A DNA stretch of 64,000 nt from Pseudomonas sp. SORT22 (GCF_018417635.1 NZ_CP071007.1:4030501-4094500); one strand, 5' to 3'. Shown: positions 27,914 through 37,007, counted from the first letter of the stretch. The notes: a model not told the origin generated them from the sequence alone. A program made the numbers and translations.

Positions 27914-27992
27914 GTTCACTCCTGAACACAAATGAACAACCTTCACTGCACGGTTGAACAGCCGCGGCATTGACAATGAACAGGACTGAACA
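27914..27992. promoter_or_regulatory. Phased array of TGAACA sites (likely activator binding region)
   Basis: Five TGAACA hexamers in one orientation, starting at 27923, 27933, 27955, 27977 and 27987. The spacings are 10, 22, 22 and 10 bases, symmetrical and near whole helical turns. The first is also the right half of a palindrome GTTCA-CTCC-TGAAC (27914-27927). It lies between glpS and the divergent activator gene. Confidence 0.6.
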
Positions 27993-28043
27993 ACACTGGA
28001 TCACACAAAAACAACAACACTGCCGCCGGCAGAGGACGGGCCC

Positions 28044-29852
28044 ATGGCCGCATCCACCAGCGCCCATGCGCAACTGATCCAGGCGTCCTGGCAGCGCTGC
28101 CGCGCCTACGGCCTGGACCACCAGTCGCAACCGCAGTTCGGCGACGCATCTACTGTGCAGGTCAGCGAGCTGCTCGAACGCCAGCACTCGCTGCTGGGCA
28201 CCACTCGCGACGAGGTGCTGCCGCAGTACGCGCACCTGCTGGGTAACTCCAGCTACCTGATCATGCTCAGCGACGATCACGGCCAGTTGCTCGATGCCTG
28301 GGGCACCCGGCGCTTTATCGACCCGCGCCAGCGCCACGGCTTTGTCGCCGGTGCCTGCTGGCGCGAGCAAGGGGTGGGCACCAACGCCATCGGCACAGCC
28401 CTGGCCACCGGCGAAGCGGTACATGTCAGCCAGGACGAACACTTCCTCAAGCTCAACCGCTTCATGGCCAGCGCCGCCGCGCCGCTGTTCGATGCCGAGC
28501 GCCAGCTGATCGGCGTGCTCGATGTGTCCAGCGACAGCTACCTGCCGACGGCGCAAACTCAGGGCCTGGTACGGATGATGAGCCAGAGCCTGGAGAACCG
28601 CCTGATCCTGGCGCGTTTTGCCGGGCACTACCAACAGCTGAGCTTCAACACCGGGGCCAACAACCTCGACAGCCAATGGGCCGGGCTGCTGGTGTTCGAT
28701 GACCAGGGCCGGGTGCTGGCGGCCAACCGTCGGGCCGACAGTCTGCTTGGGCAGAACCCACTGCAACTGAACCTGGAGCAGTTGTTCCGCACGCCGCTGG
28801 CGCAACTGTTGGCCCACCGGGCTGACCAGCCATTTGCGCTGCAGGTGGCCGGGCGCAACCGCTTCCATTGCCTGCTGCATGCCCCCACAGCATCACCAGC
28901 AGCAGCGCTCAACCGCCCGCAACCAAGCTGCGATCCGCGTATCGACAAGGCCCTGCGCCAGGCCGGGTTGCTGCTGGAAAAAGACATCCCGCTGTTGATC
29001 GAGGGCGAAACCGGCGCCGGCAAGGAGGTCTTTGTCACTGCCCTGCACCGCGCCAGTAGCCGCGCCACGCAGCCATTGATTGCGGTGAACTGCGCGGCGA
29101 TTCCGGCCGAGCTGGTCGAGTCGGAGCTGTTCGGCTACGAGAAAGGCGCGTTCACCGGCGCCCACCACAAGGGCAACATCGGACTGATCCGCAAGGCCGA
29201 CCATGGCATTTTGTTTCTCGACGAAATCGGCGACATGCCGCTGCCCACCCAGGCACGCCTGCTGCGCTTTCTACAAACCCGCAGCATCCAGCCACTGGGC
29301 AGCGGCGAACCGACGCCGGTGGATATCCGCGTGGTCTCGGCGACCAACCACAACCTCGCCGAACAGGTGCGCCTGGGTCATTTTCGCCAGGACCTGTACT
29401 ACCGCATCGCCGGCCTGAGCCTGATGCTGCCACCGCTGCGCGAACGCAGCGACCGCCTGGCCCTGATCGAACAGCTCCACCAGCAGTACCGCGAACCGGG
29501 GGCACCGACGCAATTGCCCGGCAAAGTGCTGGAACTGCTGCTTCAGCATCCCTGGCCGGGCAACCTGCGACAACTGGCCAGCGTGCTGCAGGTGGCCCTG
29601 GCGTTGGCCGGCGAACGGCCGATTGCCGTGGAGCACCTGCCCGACAGTTTCTTTGCCGACCTGCCTGAGACCAAGCCCGCCGCGCCAGTGCTGGCCACGC
29701 CGGCAAACACTGACGATCTCGGCCAGCGCCTGCGTGCCCTCAATGGCAATATCTCGGCCCTGGCCCGGGCCCTCGGCATCAGCCGCACCACCCTGTACAA
29801 GCGCCTGCACACCCAGGGCCATGCCGGCGCAGTTGACGAACGCCTGGGCTGA
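28044..29852 (+). CDS. Sigma-54-dependent activator, AcoR type (GAF-AAA-Fis)
   Basis: 602-residue enhancer-binding protein. The N-terminal region (about 1-190) is a GAF-type sensor with the AcoR-like EQGVGTNAIGTAL and VLDVSS segments. A PAS-like linker follows. The AAA+ domain (about 300-530) has Walker A GETGAGKE, GAFTGA (the sigma-54 contact loop) and Walker B GILFLDEIGDMP. The C-terminal Fis-type helix-turn-helix is NISALARALGISRTTLYKRL. It is transcribed divergently from glpS with a 244-bp gap, and most likely controls that operon. The effector is unknown. Confidence 0.92.
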   Translation: MAASTSAHAQLIQASWQRCRAYGLDHQSQPQFGDASTVQVSELLERQHSLLGTTRDEVLPQYAHLLGNSSYLIMLSDDHGQLLDAWGTRRFIDPRQRHGFVAGACWREQGVGTNAIGTALATGEAVHVSQDEHFLKLNRFMASAAAPLFDAERQLIGVLDVSSDSYLPTAQTQGLVRMMSQSLENRLILARFAGHYQQLSFNTGANNLDSQWAGLLVFDDQGRVLAANRRADSLLGQNPLQLNLEQLFRTPLAQLLAHRADQPFALQVAGRNRFHCLLHAPTASPAAALNRPQPSCDPRIDKALRQAGLLLEKDIPLLIEGETGAGKEVFVTALHRASSRATQPLIAVNCAAIPAELVESELFGYEKGAFTGAHHKGNIGLIRKADHGILFLDEIGDMPLPTQARLLRFLQTRSIQPLGSGEPTPVDIRVVSATNHNLAEQVRLGHFRQDLYYRIAGLSLMLPPLRERSDRLALIEQLHQQYREPGAPTQLPGKVLELLLQHPWPGNLRQLASVLQVALALAGERPIAVEHLPDSFFADLPETKPAAPVLATPANTDDLGQRLRALNGNISALARALGISRTTLYKRLHTQGHAGAVDERLG

Positions 29853-29869
29853 TGGTCAGATGCCTGCCA

Positions 29870-30050
29870 GTTTCAGGTGCCTGCCGCCGCCGTGCGTCAG
29901 GTGAAACGGGAAGCCGGTGCGTCGTTATCGACCAGTCCGGCGCTGCCCCCGCAACGGTAAGCGAGTGAAGCATTCAACACGCCACTGTGCCCACAGGCAC
30001 GGGAAGGCGAATGACTTTACGCCTCGCAAGCCCGGAGACCGGCCTGAAGC
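29870..30050 (+). promoter_or_regulatory. Cobalamin (B12) riboswitch
   Basis: The conserved core is readable in order: GTCAGGTGAAACGGGAAGCCGGTG, then CTGCCCCCGCAACGGTAAGCG, CCACTG...CACGGGAAGGCG, and the B12 box GCAAGCCCGGAGACCGGCCTG around 30026-30047. It stands 118 bases upstream of the ferredoxin-like gene. AdoCbl binding is expected to switch that transcript off. Confidence 0.93.
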
Positions 30051-30141
30051 CCCACGACTGCATGCAGTCACTTAGGCAAACCTGCGGAGGGCGGGCACGA
30101 GCCGGCTGCCTGGCGCGTGTTGGCCGGGGCCCTCCTGTGCG

Positions 30142-30164
30142 CTTCGCGAATATTTTTCGAGAAG
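30142..30164 (+). promoter_or_regulatory. RBS-sequestering hairpin below the B12 riboswitch
   Basis: cttcgcga (30142-30149) pairs with tcgagaag (30157-30164), seven of eight pairs. The right arm contains the Shine-Dalgarno GAGAAG of the next gene, whose ATG is at 30168. This fits translational control as the expression platform. Confidence 0.55.
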
Positions 30165-30167
30165 TCC

Positions 30168-30554
30168 ATGACAGCAACAACCCCCAAACGTCGCCGCGGC
30201 CGCCTCGCCGAAGAGCAAATCCAGAGCAAGCCGGAGTGGTCGCAGATCCCCGAGCATACCCGCCATGTGATGCTCTGCACCGGCCCGCGCTGCGTACAAC
30301 GCGGTGCCCTGCCACTGTGGAAAGTCCTGCGCCGCGAGCTGCTGGTGGCCAACCGCATCGAAACCACTGACGGCGTGCTGCTGACCCGCAGCCATTGCCA
30401 GTTCCCGTGCAACCTCGGCCCGGTGCTGACGGTATATCCGGACCGCTGCTGGTACCGGGTAGCCAACGCCGAAGACGCTCAGCGCCTGGTGCGTGTGCAC
30501 CTGATCGACGGCCAACCGGTGCCCGAGTTGCTGCTCAACGGCCAGGGCTCATGA
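30168..30554 (+). CDS. Thioredoxin-fold (2Fe-2S) ferredoxin-like protein, B12-regulated
   Basis: 128 residues; the start ATG at 30168 lies just after the hairpin. A Lys/Arg-rich N-terminus is followed by a thioredoxin-type ferredoxin signature, LCTGPRC ... HCQFPCNLGP, with four cluster-ligand cysteines (C-x4-C and C-x3-C), then TVYPDRCWYRV. Proteins of this kind occur in Pseudomonas cobalamin gene clusters; a role as electron donor in cobalt or corrin reduction is plausible but unproven. Its stop overlaps the BtuF-like start (ATGA), and both lie under the B12 riboswitch. Confidence 0.82.
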   Translation: MTATTPKRRRGRLAEEQIQSKPEWSQIPEHTRHVMLCTGPRCVQRGALPLWKVLRRELLVANRIETTDGVLLTRSHCQFPCNLGPVLTVYPDRCWYRVANAEDAQRLVRVHLIDGQPVPELLLNGQGS

Positions 30555-31483
30555 GGGGGTTGGGCGCCAGCGTGCTGGCCCTGTTGAGCAGCAGCGCCAT
30601 GGCCCTGGACTATCAGAACTGCGGACACACCTGGCAACTGCCACAGGAGCGCCCGCAACGCATCCTGGCCCTCAACCAGCACGCCGCCGACCTGCTGCTG
30701 GCCCTGGACGCCGGCCCGGCGCTGGCCGCCGTCAGCTATATAGATGATGACGCCCAGGCGCTGACCAGCGGACGCTATCGCGGCGTCCCCCTGCTGTCGC
30801 GTCGCTACCCGGCAACCGAAGTGGTCTATGCCCAAGGTTACGACCTGCTGGTCGGCGGCTTTGCCAGCGCCTTTCGTGACCGCGACGGGGTCGCCCCGCG
30901 CACCACCCTGCAGGCCAACGGCATCGCCAGCTACCTGCTGGAAAACGCCTGCGCGCCAGCGCCGGGAAACGGCTTTGCCGCCATTGAACAAGACCTGCGC
31001 AGCCTTGGCCACCTGTTGCAGCGCGAGGCCCGGGCCAGCCAGTTGATCACCCGCCAGCGCCAGGACCTGGCCACCGCCAAAACCATCGCCGGGCACAGCC
31101 CGCCGCTGTCGGTGTTCTACCTCGACAGCGAGGTCAACGGCCTGCAAAGCGAAGGCAAGCGCGGTTTCATCACCCAGTTGATCGACGCAGCAGGCGGGCG
31201 CAACCTGTACGCCGAGGTGGAGCTGAACCGGGTTACGGTCGATGCCGAGCGCCTGCTGCGCGCCGATCCTGACGTGATCATCCTTGCCGATGCGGTGTGG
31301 TCGCCGGCCGCCGGCAAGCGCGCCTACCTGCATAAACACCCGGCGCTTTCGCACCTGCGCGCGGTACGCGACGACCGCCTGATCGACCTACCCTTCAGCC
31401 ATATCGTGCCCGGCGAACACAGCGCCCGTACCGCCCTGACCCTGGCGCGCCAACTGCTCGCCTTGAAGCAACAGCGGCCTTGA
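30551..31483 (+). CDS. BtuF-like periplasmic cobalamin/corrinoid-binding protein
   Basis: 310 residues with an N-terminal signal peptide (LGASVLALLSSSAMA) and a class-III binding-protein fold: PQRILALNQHAADLLLAL, AQGYDLLVGG, a long backbone helix, and LLRADPDVIILADA. The B12 riboswitch upstream and the coupled ferredoxin gene make vitamin B12 or a precursor the likely ligand. No btuC or btuD homologue is adjacent, so the permease and ATPase must be encoded elsewhere. Other class-III ligands, such as siderophores, cannot be excluded from sequence alone. Confidence 0.8.
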   Translation: MRGLGASVLALLSSSAMALDYQNCGHTWQLPQERPQRILALNQHAADLLLALDAGPALAAVSYIDDDAQALTSGRYRGVPLLSRRYPATEVVYAQGYDLLVGGFASAFRDRDGVAPRTTLQANGIASYLLENACAPAPGNGFAAIEQDLRSLGHLLQREARASQLITRQRQDLATAKTIAGHSPPLSVFYLDSEVNGLQSEGKRGFITQLIDAAGGRNLYAEVELNRVTVDAERLLRADPDVIILADAVWSPAAGKRAYLHKHPALSHLRAVRDDRLIDLPFSHIVPGEHSARTALTLARQLLALKQQRP

Positions 31484-31616
31484 CCCGTCGCAGCAGAATC
31501 CGCTGCCAAACCCACTATTTCAGCTTTACCGGCTGAGCACCCAATGCGCTTCAGCCGGGATTTATCCTTGATCACGTCGACAATAAGCACACAGCCAACC
31601 CCGGATGCGTGCCTCG

Positions 31617-32534
31617 ATGCAAACAACAAATACAGTCTTGATGATCCGCCCGGCGCGGTTCGCCTTCAACCCGGACACCGCCCTCAACAACCGTTTCCAG
31701 CAAGCCCTGCTCGACCCGCAGCAGGCACAGCAGAAAGCGCTGGAAGAGTTCGATGGCTACGTCGATACCCTGCGCCAGCACGGTGTCGAAGTGCTGGTGG
31801 TGCAGGACACCCCGGCGCCGCACACCCCTGATTCGATCTTCCCCAACAACTGGTGGAGCAGCCACGCCGACGGCAGCCTGGTGCTCTACCCGATGGAGGG
31901 CCAGAACCGCCGCCTGGAGCGCAGCAAGGGCGTGCTCAAGGTGCTTGAAGAGCGCTTCGCCGTCCGTCAGACCATCGATCTGAGCCCCTTGGAACAGCAG
32001 AGTATGTATCTGGAAGGGACCGGCAGCATGGTCCTCGATCGTGAACACCGGATCAGCTACGCCTGCCACTCCGGGCGCACCCACACCCAGGCCCTGCGCC
32101 TGTTCGCCGAACAGCTCGATTATCGCCTGTGCCTGTTCCACGCCGTCGACCGCCACCAGGCACCGATCTATCACAGCAACGTGATGATGAGCGTCGGCCG
32201 CGGGCTCTCGGTGGTCTGCCTGCAGGCGCTGCCCGAGGCCGATGAGCGTCGCGCCCTGGAGCATTCGCTGCGCGACACCGGCAAGGACATCCTGGCCCTG
32301 GACTTCGACCAGCTCGAAGGCTTTGCCGGCAACATGCTCGAAGTCCACGACAAGCAAGGCCAGCCACTGCTGGTGATGTCGCGCAGCGCCTGGCGCTCGC
32401 TCACCCCAGAACAACGCCGGCAGGTCGAGCAGCACAGCCACCCGGTGGTGGTGAACATCGACCATATCGAGCGCATCGGCGGCGGCAGCGCGCGCTGCAT
32501 GCTCGCCGAAGTGCACCTGCCTGTCCGTCACTGA
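31617..32534 (+). CDS. ctlX: CtlX-type citrulline-utilisation hydrolase (arginine deiminase superfamily)
   Basis: 305-residue guanidine-modifying-fold enzyme. Marks of the fold: FPNNWWSSHADG near residue 80, MYLEGTGSMVLDR (acidic residue and loop), YHSNVMMSVG (catalytic-type histidine) and C-terminal GGGSARCMLAEVH with the nucleophile cysteine. It is directly followed by ornithine cyclodeaminase. The family name comes from citrulline utilisation in related Pseudomonas; here it would convert citrulline to ornithine. Starts at 31605 and 31617 are both possible; I chose the second, from family N-termini, and neither has a strong ribosome site. Confidence 0.83.
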   Translation: MQTTNTVLMIRPARFAFNPDTALNNRFQQALLDPQQAQQKALEEFDGYVDTLRQHGVEVLVVQDTPAPHTPDSIFPNNWWSSHADGSLVLYPMEGQNRRLERSKGVLKVLEERFAVRQTIDLSPLEQQSMYLEGTGSMVLDREHRISYACHSGRTHTQALRLFAEQLDYRLCLFHAVDRHQAPIYHSNVMMSVGRGLSVVCLQALPEADERRALEHSLRDTGKDILALDFDQLEGFAGNMLEVHDKQGQPLLVMSRSAWRSLTPEQRRQVEQHSHPVVVNIDHIERIGGGSARCMLAEVHLPVRH

Positions 32535-32554
32535 TTACAACAAAGGAGTTCACC

Positions 32555-33601
32555 ATGACCCGCTATATCGACGTTACCGACCTCAGCCGCCTGGTGGCAC
32601 GCAAAGGCCTGAGCACCTGCATCAGCGAGATGGCCGAGTACATCCGTGAGGACTACCTGCGCTGGCACGACTTCGAAAAATGCGCGCGCCTGGCCAACCA
32701 CTCGGCCGACGGGGTGATCGAGCTGATGCCGGTGTCCGATGCCAACCTGTACGCCTTCAAGTACGTCAACGGCCACCCGAAAAACACCCAGCGCGGCATG
32801 CTCACAGTGATGGCCTTCGGCGCCCTGGGCGACGTTGATAGCGGCGCGCCGGTGCTGCTCAGCGAGATGACCCTGACCACCGCCATCCGCACCGCCGCCA
32901 CCTCGGCCCTGGCCGCGCGCTACCTGGCGCGCAAAAACAGCCGCAGCATGGCGCTGATCGGCAACGGCTCACAGAGCGAGTTCCAGGCCCTGGCCTTCCA
33001 TGCCCTGCTGGGCATCGACGACATCCGCCTGTATGACCTGGACCCTGCGGCCAGCGCCAAGCTGGTGGCCAACCTCGCCGCCTTCCCGGCCATCAAGGTC
33101 AGCGTTGCCGGCTCTGTCGCCGACGCGGTGCGCGGCGCCGATATTGTCACCACGGTGACTGCCGACAAGGCCTACGCCACCATCCTCACTCCGCAAATGA
33201 TCGAACCTGGCATGCACCTGAATGCCGTCGGCGGCGACTGCCCGGGCAAGACCGAACTGCACCGCGAGATCGTCGAGCGCGCCCGGGTGATCGTCGAGTA
33301 CGAACCGCAAAGCCGCATCGAAGGCGAAATCCAGCAAATGCCTGCCGACTCGCCCACCACCGAATTCTGGCAAGTGGTCAACGGCCAGGCCGCCGGGCGC
33401 GAAAACGCCGAGCAAGTGACCCTGTTCGATTCGGTCGGCTTTGCTCTAGAGGACTATTCGGCCCTGCGCTATGTGCTGGACGTCGCCAAGGCCCTGGACA
33501 TCGGCAGCGAGATTGCCCTGGTGCCGGAGCTCAAGGACCCGAAAGACCTGTTCGCGCTGCTGCGCGCCCCGGTTGCAGACCTGCAGAAAAAACGCGCCTG
33601 A
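32555..33601 (+). CDS. ocd: Ornithine cyclodeaminase
   Basis: Converts ornithine to proline with release of ammonia, using a bound NAD. 348 residues, the normal length. The N-terminal region FKYVNGHPKNTQRG holds the substrate loop; TTAIRTAATSALAARYLA and the Rossmann motif ALIGNGSQSEFQALAF follow, then the mid region GDCPGKTELHREI. AAGGAG stands at the right distance. It forms a two-gene unit with ctlX, giving citrulline to ornithine to proline. Confidence 0.92.
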   Translation: MTRYIDVTDLSRLVARKGLSTCISEMAEYIREDYLRWHDFEKCARLANHSADGVIELMPVSDANLYAFKYVNGHPKNTQRGMLTVMAFGALGDVDSGAPVLLSEMTLTTAIRTAATSALAARYLARKNSRSMALIGNGSQSEFQALAFHALLGIDDIRLYDLDPAASAKLVANLAAFPAIKVSVAGSVADAVRGADIVTTVTADKAYATILTPQMIEPGMHLNAVGGDCPGKTELHREIVERARVIVEYEPQSRIEGEIQQMPADSPTTEFWQVVNGQAAGRENAEQVTLFDSVGFALEDYSALRYVLDVAKALDIGSEIALVPELKDPKDLFALLRAPVADLQKKRA

Positions 33602-33612
33602 GGCCGACCGAT

Positions 33613-33636
33613 TCTGCCGCGCCGCGGTGCGGCAGA
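33613..33636 (+). other. Hairpin after ocd
   Basis: Perfect eight-base stem tctgccgc / gcggcaga with an eight-base loop, 11 bases after the ocd stop. There is no T-tract, so it may be an mRNA end-stabiliser. The rest of the 248-bp gap up to 33849 shows only a possible TATAAA near 33829 and no gene. Confidence 0.4.
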
Positions 33637-33849
33637 TCGGAAACCGCTGCACACGAAGCTCAAACAGGAGGTGCTCCAGCCGATTCGGCTGCCATTCACG
33701 CGTTAACAGCAAAATCCGGCAGCCGACGCCGGCGCAAACGACACAAAAAAAACGTCGTCATCGCGCATTCTGAGCCCGACCAGAGAGTCACTAAAAGACC
33801 AGAAGCGCACCACTGCCCTACATCAACTATAAAACTCAGGGATACTCAT

Positions 33850-34629
33850 ATGACTTCGCTGCGAAAGCTCCTCAGCGTGCTGCTCCTGCCACTGTGCGCA
33901 AGTGCGGTGCAGGCCAAGGAATGGACCGAGATCCGTTTCGGCGTCTACCCCGAATACCCCCCTTTTGAATCGGTTGCTGCCGATGGCAGCCTGCAAGGCT
34001 TCGACATCGAGCTGGGCAACGCCATCTGCGCCAAGCTGCAGGTCAAATGCACCTGGGTGCACAACGAATTCGACGGCATGATCCCGGCCCTGCGGGCACG
34101 CAAGTTCGACGCGATCATGTCGTCGATGGCGGTGACCCCGGCGCGGCAGAAACAGATCGATTTCAGCGCCAAACTGTTCCTCAGCCCGACCTCGGTTATC
34201 GTGCGCAAGAGCGCCGACTTCGGCGATACCCCGGAATCGCTCAAAGGCAAGCAGGTCGGCGTGCTGCAAGGCTCGCTGCAGGAAGCCTACGCCCGCGCCA
34301 AACTGGCGCCGCTGGGGGCCCAGGTCAAGGCTTATCAGGCTCAGGACCAGAACTACGCCGACCTGCTCAACGGCCGTCTCGACGCCACCTTGACCGACAA
34401 GCTCGAAGCCCAGCTCAACTTCCTTTCCAAACCCGAAGGCGCCGACTTCAAGAGCGGCCCGGCGATCAAGGACCCGACCCTGCCCCTGGATATCGCCATG
34501 GGCCTGCGCAAGAACGACAGCGAGCTCAAGGCCCTGCTCGACAAAGGCATTGCCGCGGTGCACGCCGACGGTACCTTCGCCGAAATCCAGAAAAAATACG
34601 TCGGCGACCTGGATATCTACAACGAGTAA
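33850..34629 (+). CDS. Polar amino acid ABC transporter binding protein (ArgT/HisJ type)
   Basis: 259-residue periplasmic binding protein with a signal peptide (LLSVLLLPLCASAVQA). The family signature GVYPEYPPFESVAADGSLQGFDIELGNAIC is clear. The acidic and aromatic binding-site context (CTWVHNEFDGMIPAL) resembles lysine/arginine/ornithine/histidine binders. With ctlX and ocd beside it, citrulline, ornithine or arginine is the likely ligand. Confidence 0.9.
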   Translation: MTSLRKLLSVLLLPLCASAVQAKEWTEIRFGVYPEYPPFESVAADGSLQGFDIELGNAICAKLQVKCTWVHNEFDGMIPALRARKFDAIMSSMAVTPARQKQIDFSAKLFLSPTSVIVRKSADFGDTPESLKGKQVGVLQGSLQEAYARAKLAPLGAQVKAYQAQDQNYADLLNGRLDATLTDKLEAQLNFLSKPEGADFKSGPAIKDPTLPLDIAMGLRKNDSELKALLDKGIAAVHADGTFAEIQKKYVGDLDIYNE

Positions 34630-34704
34630 GCCGTGTAGTCGCGATCGGCTCGCCCTGAGCTGATCGCGCCCGCATTTGCCCTGCGTCCTACCGAGATTTT
34701 TCCC

Positions 34705-35430
34705 GTGAACGACTTCCTTCACTCCCATGGCTGGCAGGCCTTGAGCCTGCAGGGCTTCGGCCCGCTGTTGCTGCAAGGGACCTGGATGACCCTGAAACTG
34801 GCGCTGTTGTCGCTGGCCCTGAGCCTGGCACTGGGCCTGTTCGGTGCCAGCGCCAAGCTCTCGCGGCTGAAACTGCTGCGGGTACCGGCCACTCTGTACA
34901 CCACGCTGATTCGCAGTGTGCCGGACCTGGTGCTGATCCTGCTGATTTTCTACACCTTGCAATTGTGGCTCAACGACCTGACCGAGCTGCTCGGCTGGGA
35001 CTACTTCGAGATCGACCCGTTCACCGCCGGGGTCATCACCCTGGGCTTTATCTACGGCGCTTACTTCACCGAGAACTTTCGCGGGGCGATCCTCAGCGTC
35101 CCGGCCGGGCAACTGGAAGCCGCCACGGCCTACGGTCTGAGCCGCGCGCAACGCTTTCGCCTGGTGCTGTTCCCGCAACTGATGCGCTTCGCCCTGCCGG
35201 GCCTTGGCAACAACTGGCTGGTGCTGCTCAAGTCCACTGCGCTGGTGTCGATCATCGGCCTGGCCGACCTGGTCAAGGCCGCACAAAACGCCGGCAAGAC
35301 CACCAACAACACCCTGTACTTCCTGATCATCGCCGGGCTTGTGTACCTGCTGATCACCACCCTCTCCAACCGTCTGTTCAAGCACCTGGAGCGGCGTTAC
35401 AACACCGGTATCAAGGGGCTGGCACGATGA
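34705..35430 (+). CDS. Polar amino acid ABC transporter permease (HisQ type)
   Basis: 241-residue inner-membrane permease starting at GTG. About five hydrophobic segments, with the His/Glu/Gln/Arg family loop EAATAYGLSRAQRFRLVLFPQ. It overlaps the second permease by four bases. Confidence 0.9.
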   Translation: MNDFLHSHGWQALSLQGFGPLLLQGTWMTLKLALLSLALSLALGLFGASAKLSRLKLLRVPATLYTTLIRSVPDLVLILLIFYTLQLWLNDLTELLGWDYFEIDPFTAGVITLGFIYGAYFTENFRGAILSVPAGQLEAATAYGLSRAQRFRLVLFPQLMRFALPGLGNNWLVLLKSTALVSIIGLADLVKAAQNAGKTTNNTLYFLIIAGLVYLLITTLSNRLFKHLERRYNTGIKGLAR

Positions 35431-36140
35431 TCGAACTCTTTGAGCAATACGGCCAGGCCTACCTCTACAGTGACGGCGCCGGGCTTTCCGGGCTGGCCAT
35501 GACCCTGTGGCTGTTCGTCATCACCATGGTCCTGGGCTTTTTCCTGTCGCTGCCGCTGGCCCTGGCGCGGGTCTCGCGCAGCCTGTGGTTGCGCTGGCCG
35601 GTGGAGTTCTACACCTTCGTGTTCCGCGGCACGCCGCTGTATATCCAGCTGTTGATCTGCTACACCGGCCTGTACGGGCTGGAGGTGGTGCGCGATCACG
35701 CCCTGCTCGACCAGTTCTTTCGCAATGCGCTGAACTGCACCCTGCTGGCTTTCGTGCTCAATACCTGCGCCTACACCGTGGAGATTTTCGCCGGGGCGAT
35801 TCGCAATATCCCCCATGGCGAGATCGAAGCGGCCCAGGCCTACGGCCTGCACGGCTGGAAGCTGAACCTGTTCGTGGTGCTGCCGGCGGCTCTGCGCCGC
35901 TCATTACCGGCTTACAGCAACGAGCTGATCCTGATGCTGCACGCTACCTCGCTGGCTTTTACCGCCACCATCGCCGACATCCTCAAAGTCGCCCGCGATG
36001 CCAATGCCGCCACCTTCCTGACCTTCCAGGCCTTCGGAACCGCGGCACTGCTGTACATGTTGCTGTCCTTCGCGCTGGTCGGGCTGTTTCGCCTGGCCGA
36101 GCGGCGCTGGATGGGTTTTCTTGTTCCTGCCCGAGGCTAA
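35427..36140 (+). CDS. Polar amino acid ABC transporter permease (HisM type)
   Basis: 237 residues from the ATG overlapping the HisQ-type stop. Family segments FVFRGTPLYIQLLICYTGLY and GEIEAAQAYGLHGWKLNLF are present. It pairs with the preceding permease. Confidence 0.9.
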   Translation: MIELFEQYGQAYLYSDGAGLSGLAMTLWLFVITMVLGFFLSLPLALARVSRSLWLRWPVEFYTFVFRGTPLYIQLLICYTGLYGLEVVRDHALLDQFFRNALNCTLLAFVLNTCAYTVEIFAGAIRNIPHGEIEAAQAYGLHGWKLNLFVVLPAALRRSLPAYSNELILMLHATSLAFTATIADILKVARDANAATFLTFQAFGTAALLYMLLSFALVGLFRLAERRWMGFLVPARG

Positions 36141-36143
36141 CTC

Positions 36144-36995
36144 ATGACCACTACCGCACACGCCTTGTCGACCGGCGAACACACTCACGGCGCACGTCCA
36201 AGCCCGCGCATTGCCAACGTCGCCGCCGACGCCACGGTAAAACTGAGCGTTGCCGACCTGCACAAACGCTACGGCGATCATGAAGTGCTCAAGGGTGTCT
36301 CGCTGCAGGCGCGCAAAGGCGACGTGATCAGCCTGATCGGTGCCAGCGGCTCAGGCAAGAGCACCATGCTGCGCTGCATCAACTTCCTTGAGCAACCCGA
36401 TGCCGGGGTCATCACCCTCGATCAGCAGACCATCGAAATGCGCCAGGGCCGCGCCGGCAGCCGGGCGCCGCACCCAGCGCAGTTGCAGAACCTGCGCACG
36501 CGCCTGGCCATGGTGTTCCAGCACTTCAACCTGTGGAGCCACATGACGGTGCTTGAGAACATCTGCATGGCGCCCCGGCGGGTGCTCGGGGTCAGCAGCC
36601 AGGAAGCCGAAGCGCGGGCACGCAAGTACCTGGACAAGGTCGGCCTGCCGGCCCGCGCCGCTGACCAGTACCCGGCGTTTCTTTCCGGTGGCCAGCAACA
36701 GCGGGTGGCGATTGCCCGGGCCCTGGCCATGGAGCCGGAAATCATCCTCTTCGATGAACCGACCTCGGCCCTCGACCCGGAACTGGTCGGTGAAGTGCTG
36801 AAAGTCATACAGACGCTGGCCGAGGAAGGCCGTACCATGCTCATGGTCACCCACGAGATGGGCTTTGCCCGCCAAGTGTCGAGCCAGGTGCTGTTTCTGC
36901 ATCAGGGCCGGGTCGAGGAACAAGGAAGCGCCGAGATACTTGACCAGCCGCAGAGCGAACGCCTGCAGCAATTTCTTTCCAACCGTTTGAAGTGA
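36144..36995 (+). CDS. Polar amino acid ABC transporter ATP-binding protein (HisP type)
   Basis: 283-residue ATPase: Walker A GASGSGKS, signature LSGGQQQR, Walker B ILFDEPTSALDPE and H-loop MVTHEMGFA. It carries about 30 extra N-terminal residues compared with HisP (starting MTTTAHALSTGEHTH); GAGG upstream supports this start, but a later one cannot be ruled out. It is three bases after the second permease. Confidence 0.9.
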   Translation: MTTTAHALSTGEHTHGARPSPRIANVAADATVKLSVADLHKRYGDHEVLKGVSLQARKGDVISLIGASGSGKSTMLRCINFLEQPDAGVITLDQQTIEMRQGRAGSRAPHPAQLQNLRTRLAMVFQHFNLWSHMTVLENICMAPRRVLGVSSQEAEARARKYLDKVGLPARAADQYPAFLSGGQQQRVAIARALAMEPEIILFDEPTSALDPELVGEVLKVIQTLAEEGRTMLMVTHEMGFARQVSSQVLFLHQGRVEEQGSAEILDQPQSERLQQFLSNRLK

Positions 36996-37007
36996 AGCCG
37001 AACCTGC

